Origin: Puniceicoccales bacterium | GTDB taxonomy: Bacteria; Verrucomicrobiota; Verrucomicrobiia; Opitutales; JAIRLM01 | NCBI GenBank assembly: GCA_031282565.1 | Contig: JAITDL010000081.1 | Span: 1 to 24,294 of the forward strand | Direction of reading: 5' to 3' | Length of the DNA: 24,294 nt | Position numbers and translations under genes: made by a program | Notes under the pieces: generated by a model | The model's database searches: none | What the model saw: the letters and a program-made list of their open reading frames with translations, nothing else | What the model was told of the DNA's origin: nothing | Part shown: in pieces, positions 17,202 to 24,294 of the stretch | Position numbering within the stretch: the first letter of the stretch is position 1 | How the letters are laid out: each line of letters begins with the position of its first letter

Positions 17202-17768
17202 CTAGGCAGTTTTCCCGTCCGTGGAAGCACTTTTTTGCACGACTCTCAGTGGCCCTTCGCCAAGTGATCCAATGCGGCCGATGCCATGCTGCGTGATGCC
17301 GATTAGGAATCGCTTTTGTTCGCAGGAAACGACTGCCAGATGGTGCTTCTGCCCTATGCTAAGTCTGCTAACGATTTGTATGGCGCTATTTCCGTCGCAG
17401 CCGAATTTGGCGTAGCGGCGGCGGCGCATGACGCTGACGGCTCCCCAAAGCAGCAGAAGGATGGCGGCACAGACGCAAATTTTTGCCACTGCAGCGTCTA
17501 GGTGTTCGCCGTTGCCCTGCGCAAGTTCGGTGCCATCGACTTCTCGCCGGTCAGCTATCAGTTTCTTCGTTGAGGAGTAATTCATTTCCGCGTCGTCGCC
17601 GTCGGCTTCGTCTTCATGGGCAAAATTTTGATGTTCTGGCCGTTGTCTGTCAGATTTTTCTCCGTGCCCACTGAAAAACGGCACATGGCCGTGGCTGATG
17701 TGTCTATAGATGATAGGCGACGAGCAAATTACTGCCGCACAGAAAAGTATACAAAGAAAACGCTTCAT
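17202..17768 (-). CDS. fliO: FliO-like flagellar export membrane protein
   Basis: Likely FliO, the small membrane protein that helps assemble the FliPQR export gate. From ATG 17768 (188 aa) it has an N-terminal signal-like hydrophobic segment (about 3-25) and a charged His/Asp-rich periplasmic stretch (about 27-90). One transmembrane helix follows (about 95-112; VCAAILLLLWGAV), then a basic RRRRYAK stop-transfer and a cytoplasmic domain matching the family core (IVSRLSIGQKHHLAVVSC; KRFLIGIT). FliO family members share exactly this order. No other flagellar or type III secretion gene is in the window, which is unusual because fliO normally sits beside fliN and fliP. It heads the operon with fabV and clpP and diverges from rsmE. 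Confidence 0.72.
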   Translation of the reverse strand: MKRFLCILFCAAVICSSPIIYRHISHGHVPFFSGHGEKSDRQRPEHQNFAHEDEADGDDAEMNYSSTKKLIADRREVDGTELAQGNGEHLDAAVAKICVCAAILLLLWGAVSVMRRRRYAKFGCDGNSAIQIVSRLSIGQKHHLAVVSCEQKRFLIGITQHGIGRIGSLGEGPLRVVQKSASTDGKTA

Positions 17769-17777
17769 GGCATTGGG

Positions 17778-17806
17778 AGTATCGACGCATTACAAATCGT
17801 TTGCAA
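17778..17806 (-). promoter_or_regulatory. Possible sigma-70-type promoter for fliO-fabV-clpP
   Basis: On the minus strand TTGCAA (17806-17801) and GATACT (17783-17778) are 17 bases apart, each matching four of six consensus bases. The -10 box is only nine bases from the fliO ATG, so the transcript would be nearly leaderless. Weak evidence. Confidence 0.22.
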
Positions 17807-17904
17807 GTTTTTTTGCCGTTGAGATCGTTTTGTGCGGCAGAGACATAGTCGAATCACGCAAATGGGTGTTGGAAAGGTCGGCGATTTCAAACACCATGTG
17901 GGCG

Positions 17905-18648
17905 ATGGCTCATTTTTCCATCTATGTTTCATGCGAAATCGTTGAAAATCAACCTATTGAGCTCGACCAGGAGACTGCACACCATCTGCTGCGCGTTTTG
18001 CGCATCGGCCAGCGGGATAGGATTAACGTTTTCGACGGAGCTGGAACAGTTGCGCCCTGCACAGTTGAGCACAATCGGAAGTCGGCCATCGCAATCCCAG
18101 GGAAGCCGAAAAAGGTGGATGCTCCACGGATTAAACTCCATCTGCTGCAGGGAATTACAAAGGGCCAAGCCATGGACTCCATCGTGCGCATGGCGACGGA
18201 ACTCGGCGTGTGGGAAATTCATCCCATTGCATGCACATTTGCCGCCGGTGGCCTCCGCGCAGACAAATCTCCGCCGCGAGTCCTCCGTTGGAATGCCATA
18301 GCCATTGGAGCCTGCCGCCAGTCGCACAATCCGTTTGTGCCGTCCATAGGTGCTCCGACGCAATTGGAAAATGCCGTGCTAAATCCAAACTCATTGCGTT
18401 TGGCAGCGGGACTCGGCGGCGGTGCCATTTCATGGGTTGAATTTTTGCGGCTCCACGGCCGATGCCTTTCCGAAATCGCGGCCGATATCTACCTAGCCGT
18501 TGGGCCGGAAGGAGATTTTTCGGACGACGAATGGCAATTTCTTCGGCGAAACGGCTTCATCGAGATCTCGCTTGGTCCGCGCGTATTGACTTCGGAAACG
18601 GCGGCGGTGGCGCTGATGGGCGCGGTTCAATTGGCCATCCAAACGTGA
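17905..18648 (+). CDS. rsmE: 16S rRNA m3U1498 methyltransferase RsmE
   Basis: SPOUT-class methyltransferase that makes m3U1498 in 16S rRNA. Family signatures are HHLLRVLRIGQRDRINVFDG at the N-terminal PUA-like part, LLQGITKGQAMDSIVRMATELGVWEI, IAIGACRQSHNPFVP, and the SAM-binding knot AVGPEGDFSDDEW with LGPRVLTSETAAVALMG. The reading frame is open back to 17710, overlapping the divergent fliO-like gene. The conserved part begins at MAHFSIYVSCEI, so I start at ATG 17905 (247 aa, matching E. coli at 243); ATG 17896 is an alternative. It converges on folD with a 46-base gap. Confidence 0.94.
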   Translation: MAHFSIYVSCEIVENQPIELDQETAHHLLRVLRIGQRDRINVFDGAGTVAPCTVEHNRKSAIAIPGKPKKVDAPRIKLHLLQGITKGQAMDSIVRMATELGVWEIHPIACTFAAGGLRADKSPPRVLRWNAIAIGACRQSHNPFVPSIGAPTQLENAVLNPNSLRLAAGLGGGAISWVEFLRLHGRCLSEIAADIYLAVGPEGDFSDDEWQFLRRNGFIEISLGPRVLTSETAAVALMGAVQLAIQT

Positions 18649-18694
18649 TCTGCGCCAAATTATTGGGCGGATTTTCCACGCCGTTGAGCTGCAA

Positions 18695-19564
18695 TTAACA
18701 TCCATTCGCAATCCGCGCCATCAGAACATTTTTCATTAGCATGGCCACGGTCAGCGGACCGACACCGCCCGGCACCGGAGTAACATAGCTGCAGCGATCC
18801 AGTGCCGCCGCAAAGTCCACGTCACCGACGAGGCGTTTCCCGGATGGCGCCGATGGGTCGGCGATGAAATTTTGCCCAACATCCACGACGACAGCTCCAT
18901 CGCCAATCCAATCACCGCCTACGAGTCCAGGCGACCCCGCTGCCGAAATCAGTATGTGCCCACTTTTTGCGATTTCCCTTAAATTCTCACTTTTCGAATG
19001 GCACTGTGTCACGGTGGCATCCATGCCCCTGCTCTGGAGAAGTAGCGACAGCGGGCGGCCAACGATCGTACTGCGGCCTATGACGACGACATGGCGGCCG
19101 GAAGTTGCAATGCCGTAGCGCCGAAGTAAATGCACTATGCCGTTTGGGGTGCACGGGACGAAACCTCCTCCGCGTCCCTGGGCGAGCAGGCCGAAGTTAT
19201 GCGGATTAAAGCCGTCGACGTCTTTTTTCGGATCTATGGCGTCGAAGACTGCTCCATGCATTGCACTGTCTGGCAGTGGCATTTGCACTAGAATTCCATG
19301 GATCCCGCTGTCGCCATTCCAGCGGTCAATTTGGCCAATGATTTCTTCGAGATTGGCGCTGGCAGTGAGAACGCGCGAAGTGGTTCTGATTCCTATCCTC
19401 TTGGCCGTGGCGCATTTTCGTTCAACGTAGCAGCGAGAGGCCTCATTCTCGCCGACACGCAAAATTGCCAGATGCGGAGGTCGGTCCAGGCGAGACACTT
19501 CCCCGACAATGGCGCCTAAAATTTCCTCCGCTGCGGAACGGCCATCTAGCAATGTGGCCGTCAT
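18695..19564 (-). CDS. folD: Bifunctional methylene-THF dehydrogenase / methenyl-THF cyclohydrolase FolD
   Basis: Interconverts 5,10-methylene-, methenyl- and 10-formyl-tetrahydrofolate, supplying one-carbon units for purines and formyl-Met. At 289 aa it is full length. Key residues are the catalytic Y46...K50 (YVERK), the GILVQMPLP motif, D..KDVDGF, the NADP-binding IGRSTIVGRPLSLLL, and the C-terminal TPVPGGVGPLTVAMLMKN. ATG 19564 overlaps the stop of the upstream yhaM-like gene as ATGA, with AGGA four bases ahead, so the two are translationally coupled. Confidence 0.97.
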   Translation of the reverse strand: MTATLLDGRSAAEEILGAIVGEVSRLDRPPHLAILRVGENEASRCYVERKCATAKRIGIRTTSRVLTASANLEEIIGQIDRWNGDSGIHGILVQMPLPDSAMHGAVFDAIDPKKDVDGFNPHNFGLLAQGRGGGFVPCTPNGIVHLLRRYGIATSGRHVVVIGRSTIVGRPLSLLLQSRGMDATVTQCHSKSENLREIAKSGHILISAAGSPGLVGGDWIGDGAVVVDVGQNFIADPSAPSGKRLVGDVDFAAALDRCSYVTPVPGGVGPLTVAMLMKNVLMARIANGC

Positions 19565-20541
19565 CGATTCCTGCCGCCACCGGTGTAGACGCGTGTGCCC
19601 TCGAGTCCTGGAATTTTTTCGCTGAAATCCATGGTCGCAGCTGTGCAGTCCAAAGCCTTCTCCACCATGGCCATTTTCGCGTCAAGGTTGTCGACAAGTG
19701 CAACAAATACGCCCTCCGGCGACGACGGCAAAACAGCTGCTCCGTATTCAGGCATTCCCTGGTGGGATAGGATGATGTGTTCCAATTGAATGAGCAAATC
19801 CTCGTCGAGTTGTGCCTCCAGCGCCGCCCTGCGCACGATGCGGTAGCCTAGCACCACATGTCCTTGGAGGAGACCAGCTTTTGTTCGCTCATAGGCGCCA
19901 TCGCCGCAGTATTCCATTGCCTTGCCGACGTCGTGGAGCAGCATTCCAGCGATCGCCAAATCGCTGTTTACAAACGGATAATGCGGCAAAAGCGACACGC
20001 CGGCCCTGGTGACGTGGACTGAGTGTTCAAGCAGCCCGCAGCGGTAGGCGTGGTGCATGCTGATCGCCGCCGTTCCGACGAAAAATGCTGATCCAACTTC
20101 TTCAAGTGCAACGCGCACTGTTTTTTTCAGTTTTTCGTTGGCTATGCGGTCAATGTATCTGTTAAGTTCTTCCCGCAGAGAATCTGATGTCTCCTTTGGT
20201 CCGCCGTAGAGAGACCCTTCGAAACCGCTTGCCTTGGCTTCCGCCTGACTGATGCGTCTAACCGATTGAATTCGTGGACTTAGTCGATCATTGAACTGCT
20301 CCGACACGCCGGACATGAGCAAAACTGTCCCGACTGGCGCATTTTGCAGCAGAGAGTAGCCGTCGCCGTCCTCGAACACGTTGCAGCTGAAAGATCCAAA
20401 TCTGTCGCAAACTTCAACGGACAGGAACGGCCGACCGTTTTTCGCCGTTCTGCGCGATACGCTTTTTAGTAGAAAAACACCGTCAAATGGCGTTCCACTA
20501 GCTATTTGTCCTTTTAATTCCAGAGTATTTACGTGTCCCAC
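19561..20541 (-). CDS. YhaM-family 3'-5' exoribonuclease (OB fold + HD domain)
   Basis: Probable metal-dependent 3'-5' exonuclease. An N-terminal OB-fold-like domain (about 10-95; VFLLKSVSRRTAKNGRPFLSV is the YhaM-type opening) precedes an HD phosphohydrolase domain with its metal ligands: HH (163-164), H173 (LLEHS), HD (203-204, LLHDVGK), H228 (GH), H260 (LSHQG) and D284. GTG 20541, with AGGA nine bases ahead, gives 326 aa, close to B. subtilis YhaM (314). The frame extends to ATG 20664 but those extra 41 residues look non-conserved and would collide with the murE start. It is coupled to folD by a four-base overlap. Confidence 0.88.
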   Translation of the reverse strand: MGHVNTLELKGQIASGTPFDGVFLLKSVSRRTAKNGRPFLSVEVCDRFGSFSCNVFEDGDGYSLLQNAPVGTVLLMSGVSEQFNDRLSPRIQSVRRISQAEAKASGFEGSLYGGPKETSDSLREELNRYIDRIANEKLKKTVRVALEEVGSAFFVGTAAISMHHAYRCGLLEHSVHVTRAGVSLLPHYPFVNSDLAIAGMLLHDVGKAMEYCGDGAYERTKAGLLQGHVVLGYRIVRRAALEAQLDEDLLIQLEHIILSHQGMPEYGAAVLPSSPEGVFVALVDNLDAKMAMVEKALDCTAATMDFSEKIPGLEGTRVYTGGGRNR

Positions 20542-20662
20542 TTCGCCGATTCCTGCAGCGCTCAGTCGCCCTGTCAATGGCGATCGCGTTTCCGTTTGGC
20601 CAATTTCTTCGGCCGCAAAAATCTTCGTGGCGGAAGGCCAAAAATTCCAGTGGACTGCACCC

Positions 20663-22153
20663 ATGGGTCCATTTCGGTTTTGCGATATCTTTCCGGAATT
20701 TTGTCATCCATCATATTCCAGAAGAATACTTGGCGCCGTTGAATGCCGCAGCGACAGATTTTTCGGTAAAGACTCGAATGGAGCCCTAAATGTTTTTTTT
20801 GCGATTCCTGGACCGCAGCACGACGGCCATGACTACGTCGCAGACGCTTTGAGCAGAGGAGCCGATGTTGCAGTGGTTGAAAGCTCTAGCGCGGGACGAT
20901 TCCCGTCGGGCACGGCGCTAATTGCCGTTGAGAATACGCGGCGACTTTGGTCCCTGACGCAGAGTCGGCTGCACCGTTCGCCGGACCAGTCACTGGAACT
21001 ATTTGCAGCGACGGGCACCGATGGGAAGACGACCTGCGCATTTGCAGTGCAGCACCTTTTGGGTGAATCCTGTGGCCGCACTACGACCGTGGACAGGCAG
21101 CTGAAGTCCGGATTTCAACCGGAACCGACCTCGGCGACAACGGCAAACGCGGAGGATTTTTACGCATTTTTAGCAAAAGCTGCGGCCAGTGGAACCGCGG
21201 CCGTTGCCATGGAAATGAGTTCCCATGCCCTTGCCCAGGAACGACTCTGGGGAGTTTCCATTGGCGGCGCACTTTTTACTAATTTATCACGGGAACACTG
21301 CGATTTCCACGGATCTGTGGAGTCCTATTTCGATGCGAAAGCCCGCCTATTCGACGGCCGCGGAGGGCATTATCCAAAAATATGCGCCATCTGCGGCGAC
21401 GGCCACTGGGGTAGGAGGATGATTTCAGTGGCGAAAAAAACCACAGCGGAAGTAATTAGCTACGGTTGCTCAGCGAATTGCCGCTGGCGACTCGTGGACT
21501 GGAGAGCGAACGGCGCCGGCTGTTTGGCAAAAATTTGCTGTGACAGTTGTGCCGCAGTGCAGTTGGAGTTAAATGTGATTGGGCGATTTAACGCCATAAA
21601 TTTGCTCGGCGCGGCGGCGCTCGTTGCCGGTAGAGTTCAGTTTGACACGCTGCTCGGCCGCATGGCTACATTCAAAACCCCACCTGGCCGCATGGAGGCG
21701 GTGCAAATCGGCGCAAATGCCGTGGCGTTCGTGGACTACGCCCACACGGAGGCGGCATTGCGTGCAGCACTTGGTGCGCTGCGGGAGCATTTCCCTGGAA
21801 AATTCATTGCCGTAGTTTTCGGCTGCGGCGGTGACAGGGATGTGGGCAAGCGGCGGCCGATGGCGGCGGCCGTCGAGGAATTGGCAGATTTCGCAATTGT
21901 CACGGCGGACAATCCTCGCAGCGAACAGGTTGAAAAAATTTGTGGAGACATCTGCGGAGGATTTAAAAAGTCAAATCACGGCGTCATCGTCGACCGGCGG
22001 GCTGCCATCGGCGAGGGCGTGTCAATGGCCGTTGCAAGAAACGGCGTGGTGCTCGTAGCCGGGAAGGGCCATGAAAAGGAGCAAATTATTGGCGATGAAG
22101 TTATTCCATTTGACGACGCGGCGATAATTTCCGAGGTGGCCAATGGCCTATGA
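20663..22153 (+). CDS. murE: UDP-MurNAc-tripeptide synthetase MurE
   Basis: Adds the third residue to UDP-MurNAc-L-Ala-D-Glu in the cytoplasm. ATG 20663 gives 496 aa, the usual size; the frame is open 94 codons further upstream but only as a shadow of the yhaM-like gene. ATP site TGTDGKTT (117-124), MEMSSHAL (183-190), the carbamylated lysine in YFDAKARLF (K226), DYAHTEAAL (358-366), the DNPR motif (416-419) that selects meso-diaminopimelate, and GKGHE (467-471) are all present. Two usual N-terminal features are altered: the DSR motif reads DSN, and the TTP before the donor-site helix reads TTA. No ribosome-binding site is visible. It overlaps murF by 11 bases. Confidence 0.96.
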   Translation: MGPFRFCDIFPEFCHPSYSRRILGAVECRSDRFFGKDSNGALNVFFAIPGPQHDGHDYVADALSRGADVAVVESSSAGRFPSGTALIAVENTRRLWSLTQSRLHRSPDQSLELFAATGTDGKTTCAFAVQHLLGESCGRTTTVDRQLKSGFQPEPTSATTANAEDFYAFLAKAAASGTAAVAMEMSSHALAQERLWGVSIGGALFTNLSREHCDFHGSVESYFDAKARLFDGRGGHYPKICAICGDGHWGRRMISVAKKTTAEVISYGCSANCRWRLVDWRANGAGCLAKICCDSCAAVQLELNVIGRFNAINLLGAAALVAGRVQFDTLLGRMATFKTPPGRMEAVQIGANAVAFVDYAHTEAALRAALGALREHFPGKFIAVVFGCGGDRDVGKRRPMAAAVEELADFAIVTADNPRSEQVEKICGDICGGFKKSNHGVIVDRRAAIGEGVSMAVARNGVVLVAGKGHEKEQIIGDEVIPFDDAAIISEVANGL

Positions 22154-23447
22154 TTTGAGATCCATGGACCCGGCGGCCGCCTGCGGCGGCCGCTGGGTTG
22201 GCAATCCGCCAGATGTTCCGATTTTTGGTGCGGCGATTGATTCGAGAAAAATTTCAGGTGGTGAGATATTTGTGGCGATTGCTACCGATCGCGACGACGG
22301 CCACCGCTACCTGGATCGGGCGGCAGCATGTGGCGCAGCGGCGGCAATTGTGGAACGGCCAAACCCGTCTATTGCCATTGCGCAGCTCGAGGTTGCCGAT
22401 TCTCTGCGCGCCCTGAGGGCCATTGCCGCAGCTAGACGTCGCATGCTTAGCCGCTGCGAGGTCATCGCCGTCGCTGGAAGCTACGGAAAAACAACCACAA
22501 AGGAGCTGCTTGCGCTGCTTCTTGGGCGCCATTGCACCTTCGCTACGGAGGGAAATTTGAACAATTCCATCGGTGTGCCATTGAGCATCTTGCGCATAGA
22601 TGAAAGCGTCCACAGCCGCGCCGTGTTCGAGGTCGGCATCAGTCACCCTGGCGAGATGGCAACAATCGCAGAAATTCTTGCGCCGCAACACGTTATATTT
22701 ACAGGCCTCTCGGAGAAGCATTTGGAATTTTTCCCATCAAAGGATGCTCTCCTCGAAGAAAAACTGCTAATTTGCGGCAGCGTAAAGCGCATCGGCGGAA
22801 AAATCGCACTGCCGCGCCGCCTGGCGGCGGCGCGGCAGTTCCTGCCATTTCGGGAAAATATTCTGCTGCCGGCCACGCAGCATGCGCAATTTGTGCTACC
22901 GGACAGGTCCCGGGGGTTTTCCGAAGATTTTTCGCTTTGTCTGGCCATTTGCGACCATTTTTCAATTGGGCATGGTGCGATCGCGGAACGTCTTAGCCGC
23001 TGGAGGCCGCCGCATTTGCGCGGAGAAATTTATAGGCATTTGCCGTCGGGGCGCCACTACTATGTCGATTGCTACAATAGCGATCTGCCGGCACTGCTCA
23101 ATGGCGCTTGGACGTTTATGGATAGATTCAAAAATGTCCCCAGGTTGTTCGCACTTGGCTCCATGGAGGAGCTCGGTCCGGAGAGCGAAAAGATACATAG
23201 GAATGCAGGTCGAAGGCTGCAGTTCTCTAAGGGAGATAGGTTTGTCCTAATTGGCGGGCACGTCGATGCCATTGCCCATGAATTGCTGCGCCGCGGCCTT
23301 CCCGGGTGCGATGTGAAGCTATGCTGTTCACACGCTGAAATGAAGCTGGAAATCGATCGCTTTGCCGGTGCCGTTTTTCTCAAGGGAAGCCGCATTCATC
23401 AAATGGAAATGCTCGTTGATTTTGCTAACTGCGAGAAGGTCTTATAG
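22143..23447 (+). CDS. murF: UDP-MurNAc-tripeptide--D-Ala-D-Ala ligase MurF
   Basis: Attaches D-Ala-D-Ala to finish the UDP-MurNAc-pentapeptide. It has 434 aa. AIDSRKISGGEIFVAI (31-46) is the family's N-terminal motif, GSYGKTTTKE (112-121) is the P-loop, and NLNNSIGVPLSIL and EVGISHPGEM follow. DCYNSDLPALLNG corresponds to the D.YNA.P motif, and LGSMEELGPESEKIH is the C-terminal signature. ATG 22143 lies within the last 11 bases of murE, with GAGGTGG just ahead, so it is translated by coupling. The D.YNANP motif is modified (YNSDL), otherwise the enzyme looks intact. mraY and murD, often next in such clusters, do not follow; an unknown gene does. Confidence 0.96.
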   Translation: MAYDLRSMDPAAACGGRWVGNPPDVPIFGAAIDSRKISGGEIFVAIATDRDDGHRYLDRAAACGAAAAIVERPNPSIAIAQLEVADSLRALRAIAAARRRMLSRCEVIAVAGSYGKTTTKELLALLLGRHCTFATEGNLNNSIGVPLSILRIDESVHSRAVFEVGISHPGEMATIAEILAPQHVIFTGLSEKHLEFFPSKDALLEEKLLICGSVKRIGGKIALPRRLAAARQFLPFRENILLPATQHAQFVLPDRSRGFSEDFSLCLAICDHFSIGHGAIAERLSRWRPPHLRGEIYRHLPSGRHYYVDCYNSDLPALLNGAWTFMDRFKNVPRLFALGSMEELGPESEKIHRNAGRRLQFSKGDRFVLIGGHVDAIAHELLRRGLPGCDVKLCCSHAEMKLEIDRFAGAVFLKGSRIHQMEMLVDFANCEKVL

Positions 23448-23460
23448 CAAAGCCTTTGCT
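23446..23460 (+). terminator. Small hairpin at the murF stop
   Basis: AGCAAA (23446-23451), loop GCC, TTTGCT (23455-23460), overlapping the TAG of murF. The stem is short and A/T-rich and is followed by TAATGTTTG, not a true T-run. It may slow or end transcription, but support is weak. Confidence 0.22.
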
Positions 23461-23500
23461 TAATGTTTGCCTTCCCGTGGCGAATTTGTAAACTTCATCC

Positions 23501-24294
23501 ATGGTCGATCGAAGTGCGAATTTAACGAGCAGGCTTGTTCGCCTTGCCGATGAAATTCTAAACTCTGAAGCTAAGCTTGCAGGTGCTGCCGCCAAAAAAC
23601 TATCTGATGAACCAACCTCCATTGGAGAGAGTTTCTACGGATTCGGTGCCATGCATCGCAGAAGCGTAGCTGAAATTTTTGCCAACAGGGCGAAAATTGA
23701 TCTCGAATCCATACCTACGCTATGGCGATATATTGCCCTTCCATTTGTCGTTATTGGCGTTGCGGTGGCGCGAAGGGTCACGAGGGCTAGAGATGTCATG
23801 GCGGTTGTCCAACTCGTTACTGGGAAAGCGGGTGATGGATGGGTCGGAGATCTGAGTGCTATAGTTGCAAGTAAAATTGCCGATTTGGTCGCGAAGCTCA
23901 ATGAAGCAACTGCAGATACGTACGGAGCTGTCGAAAAATTTCTTGCGGCACTCGGCATAGAAAATACAACTTTTCCAGTTGTAGTTGTAGGACTTGCTGG
24001 ACATGCCTGCCACGATGTCGCAGAATTATTAACGTCCAATGTAATTTCAGGCTTGCTAGACGGCGGTGCGATTTTGAGAATTCAACTGCCAACGCAAAGA
24101 GCACAAGTCATTTGGCATCGGACGCAAGAAGCGCTTGGTGTCGACAGTTCTCCAGGTGACCAAGCTGGAACAGTTGAAAATTTCAAAAGGTCGCTTGAGG
24201 CTGCATTTGGACTAGCTGACTCTGGAGTTGAATTAGTGTTATCTGACTGCACGCCGGATGCTGCCGCCGCAGCCCTCAGGTGTTTTTCAGTGCT
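23501..24294 (+). CDS. Unrecognised protein, 3' end cut by the window
   Basis: An open frame from ATG 23501 runs without a stop to the window end (264 codons seen). The start is well bounded: the only upstream in-frame GTG (23477) is followed by a stop. I do not recognise a family. The first 60 residues look helical and charged (SRLVRLADEILNSEAKLAG), then comes a hydrophobic stretch of about 15-18 residues (LWRYIALPFVVIGVAVARR, about 75-93) that could be a membrane span. Helices follow (LSAIVASKIADLVAKLNEA), then a strand-like PVVVVGLAGHACHDVAEL (about 155-172) and a mixed region. It lies 53 bases after murF with no ribosome-binding site, so it may have its own promoter. Confidence 0.6.
   Translation, partial: MVDRSANLTSRLVRLADEILNSEAKLAGAAAKKLSDEPTSIGESFYGFGAMHRRSVAEIFANRAKIDLESIPTLWRYIALPFVVIGVAVARRVTRARDVMAVVQLVTGKAGDGWVGDLSAIVASKIADLVAKLNEATADTYGAVEKFLAALGIENTTFPVVVVGLAGHACHDVAELLTSNVISGLLDGGAILRIQLPTQRAQVIWHRTQEALGVDSSPGDQAGTVENFKRSLEAAFGLADSGVELVLSDCTPDAAAAALRCFSV

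Noticed and set aside
17710..17904. A longer RsmE starting inside the divergent fliO-like gene
   Set aside because: The extra N-terminal residues are not family-like and would overlap a real gene on the other strand.
17186..20554. A shared 15-base word ACTTCGCCGATTCCT at 17186-17200 and 20540-20554, upstream of or at the fabV and yhaM starts
   Set aside because: A single 15-base match in 24 kb is within what chance can give, and its distance to the two start codons differs.

Overview
The window reads as chromosomal DNA of a Gram-negative (diderm), probably anaerobic bacterium. An LptD-like outer-membrane barrel implies lipopolysaccharide. MurE carries the DNPR motif of the meso-diaminopimelate-adding type. 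A group-B-like [FeFe] hydrogenase points to anaerobic life, and a FliO-like protein points to a flagellar or related export apparatus. An Inc-like bilobed membrane protein and clustered unrecognised proteins would suit a host-associated member of the PVC group (Verrucomicrobiota or Chlamydiota side). That placement is inference; no rRNA or other phylogenetic marker was available to test it.

Layout. 1-1713: two peptide/nickel-type ABC ATPases (DppD/DppF-like, + strand), the second running into an initiator tRNA(fMet). 1714-2190: gene-poor spacer. 2191-5869: a degenerate sigma-54-activator-like regulator (+), a lone pseudopilin (-) whose 3' end overlaps it, and a divergent lptD-like gene (+). 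5876-9765: a minus-strand run of rsmI, [FeFe] hydrogenase and comM. 10004-15330: an accessory-looking block containing a two-TM protein with a macrodomain-like C-terminus (-), tRNA-Leu(TAA) (-), and three unrecognised proteins (+, -, +). 15353-17768: a minus-strand operon fliO-like > fabV > clpP, with fabV/clpP overlapping by 4 bases. 17905-18648: rsmE (+). 18695-20541: yhaM-like HD/OB nuclease > folD (-), overlapping by 4 bases. 20663-24294: murE > murF (+), overlapping by 11 bases, then an unrecognised protein cut by the window end.

Most of the window is housekeeping: cell-wall synthesis (murE, murF), outer-membrane biogenesis (lptD), rRNA methylation (rsmI, rsmE), one-carbon metabolism (folD), fatty-acid elongation (fabV), proteolysis (clpP) and DNA processing (comM). 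The points of most interest are the Inc-like/macrodomain-like protein with its unknown neighbours, the bEBP-like regulator that has lost its sigma-54 contact loop, the variant initiator tRNA overlapped by a coding region, and the Cys-rich LptD. I see no insertion sequence, integrase, CRISPR array or rRNA gene. Many genes lack a clear Shine-Dalgarno sequence, so several start choices are tentative and are flagged.
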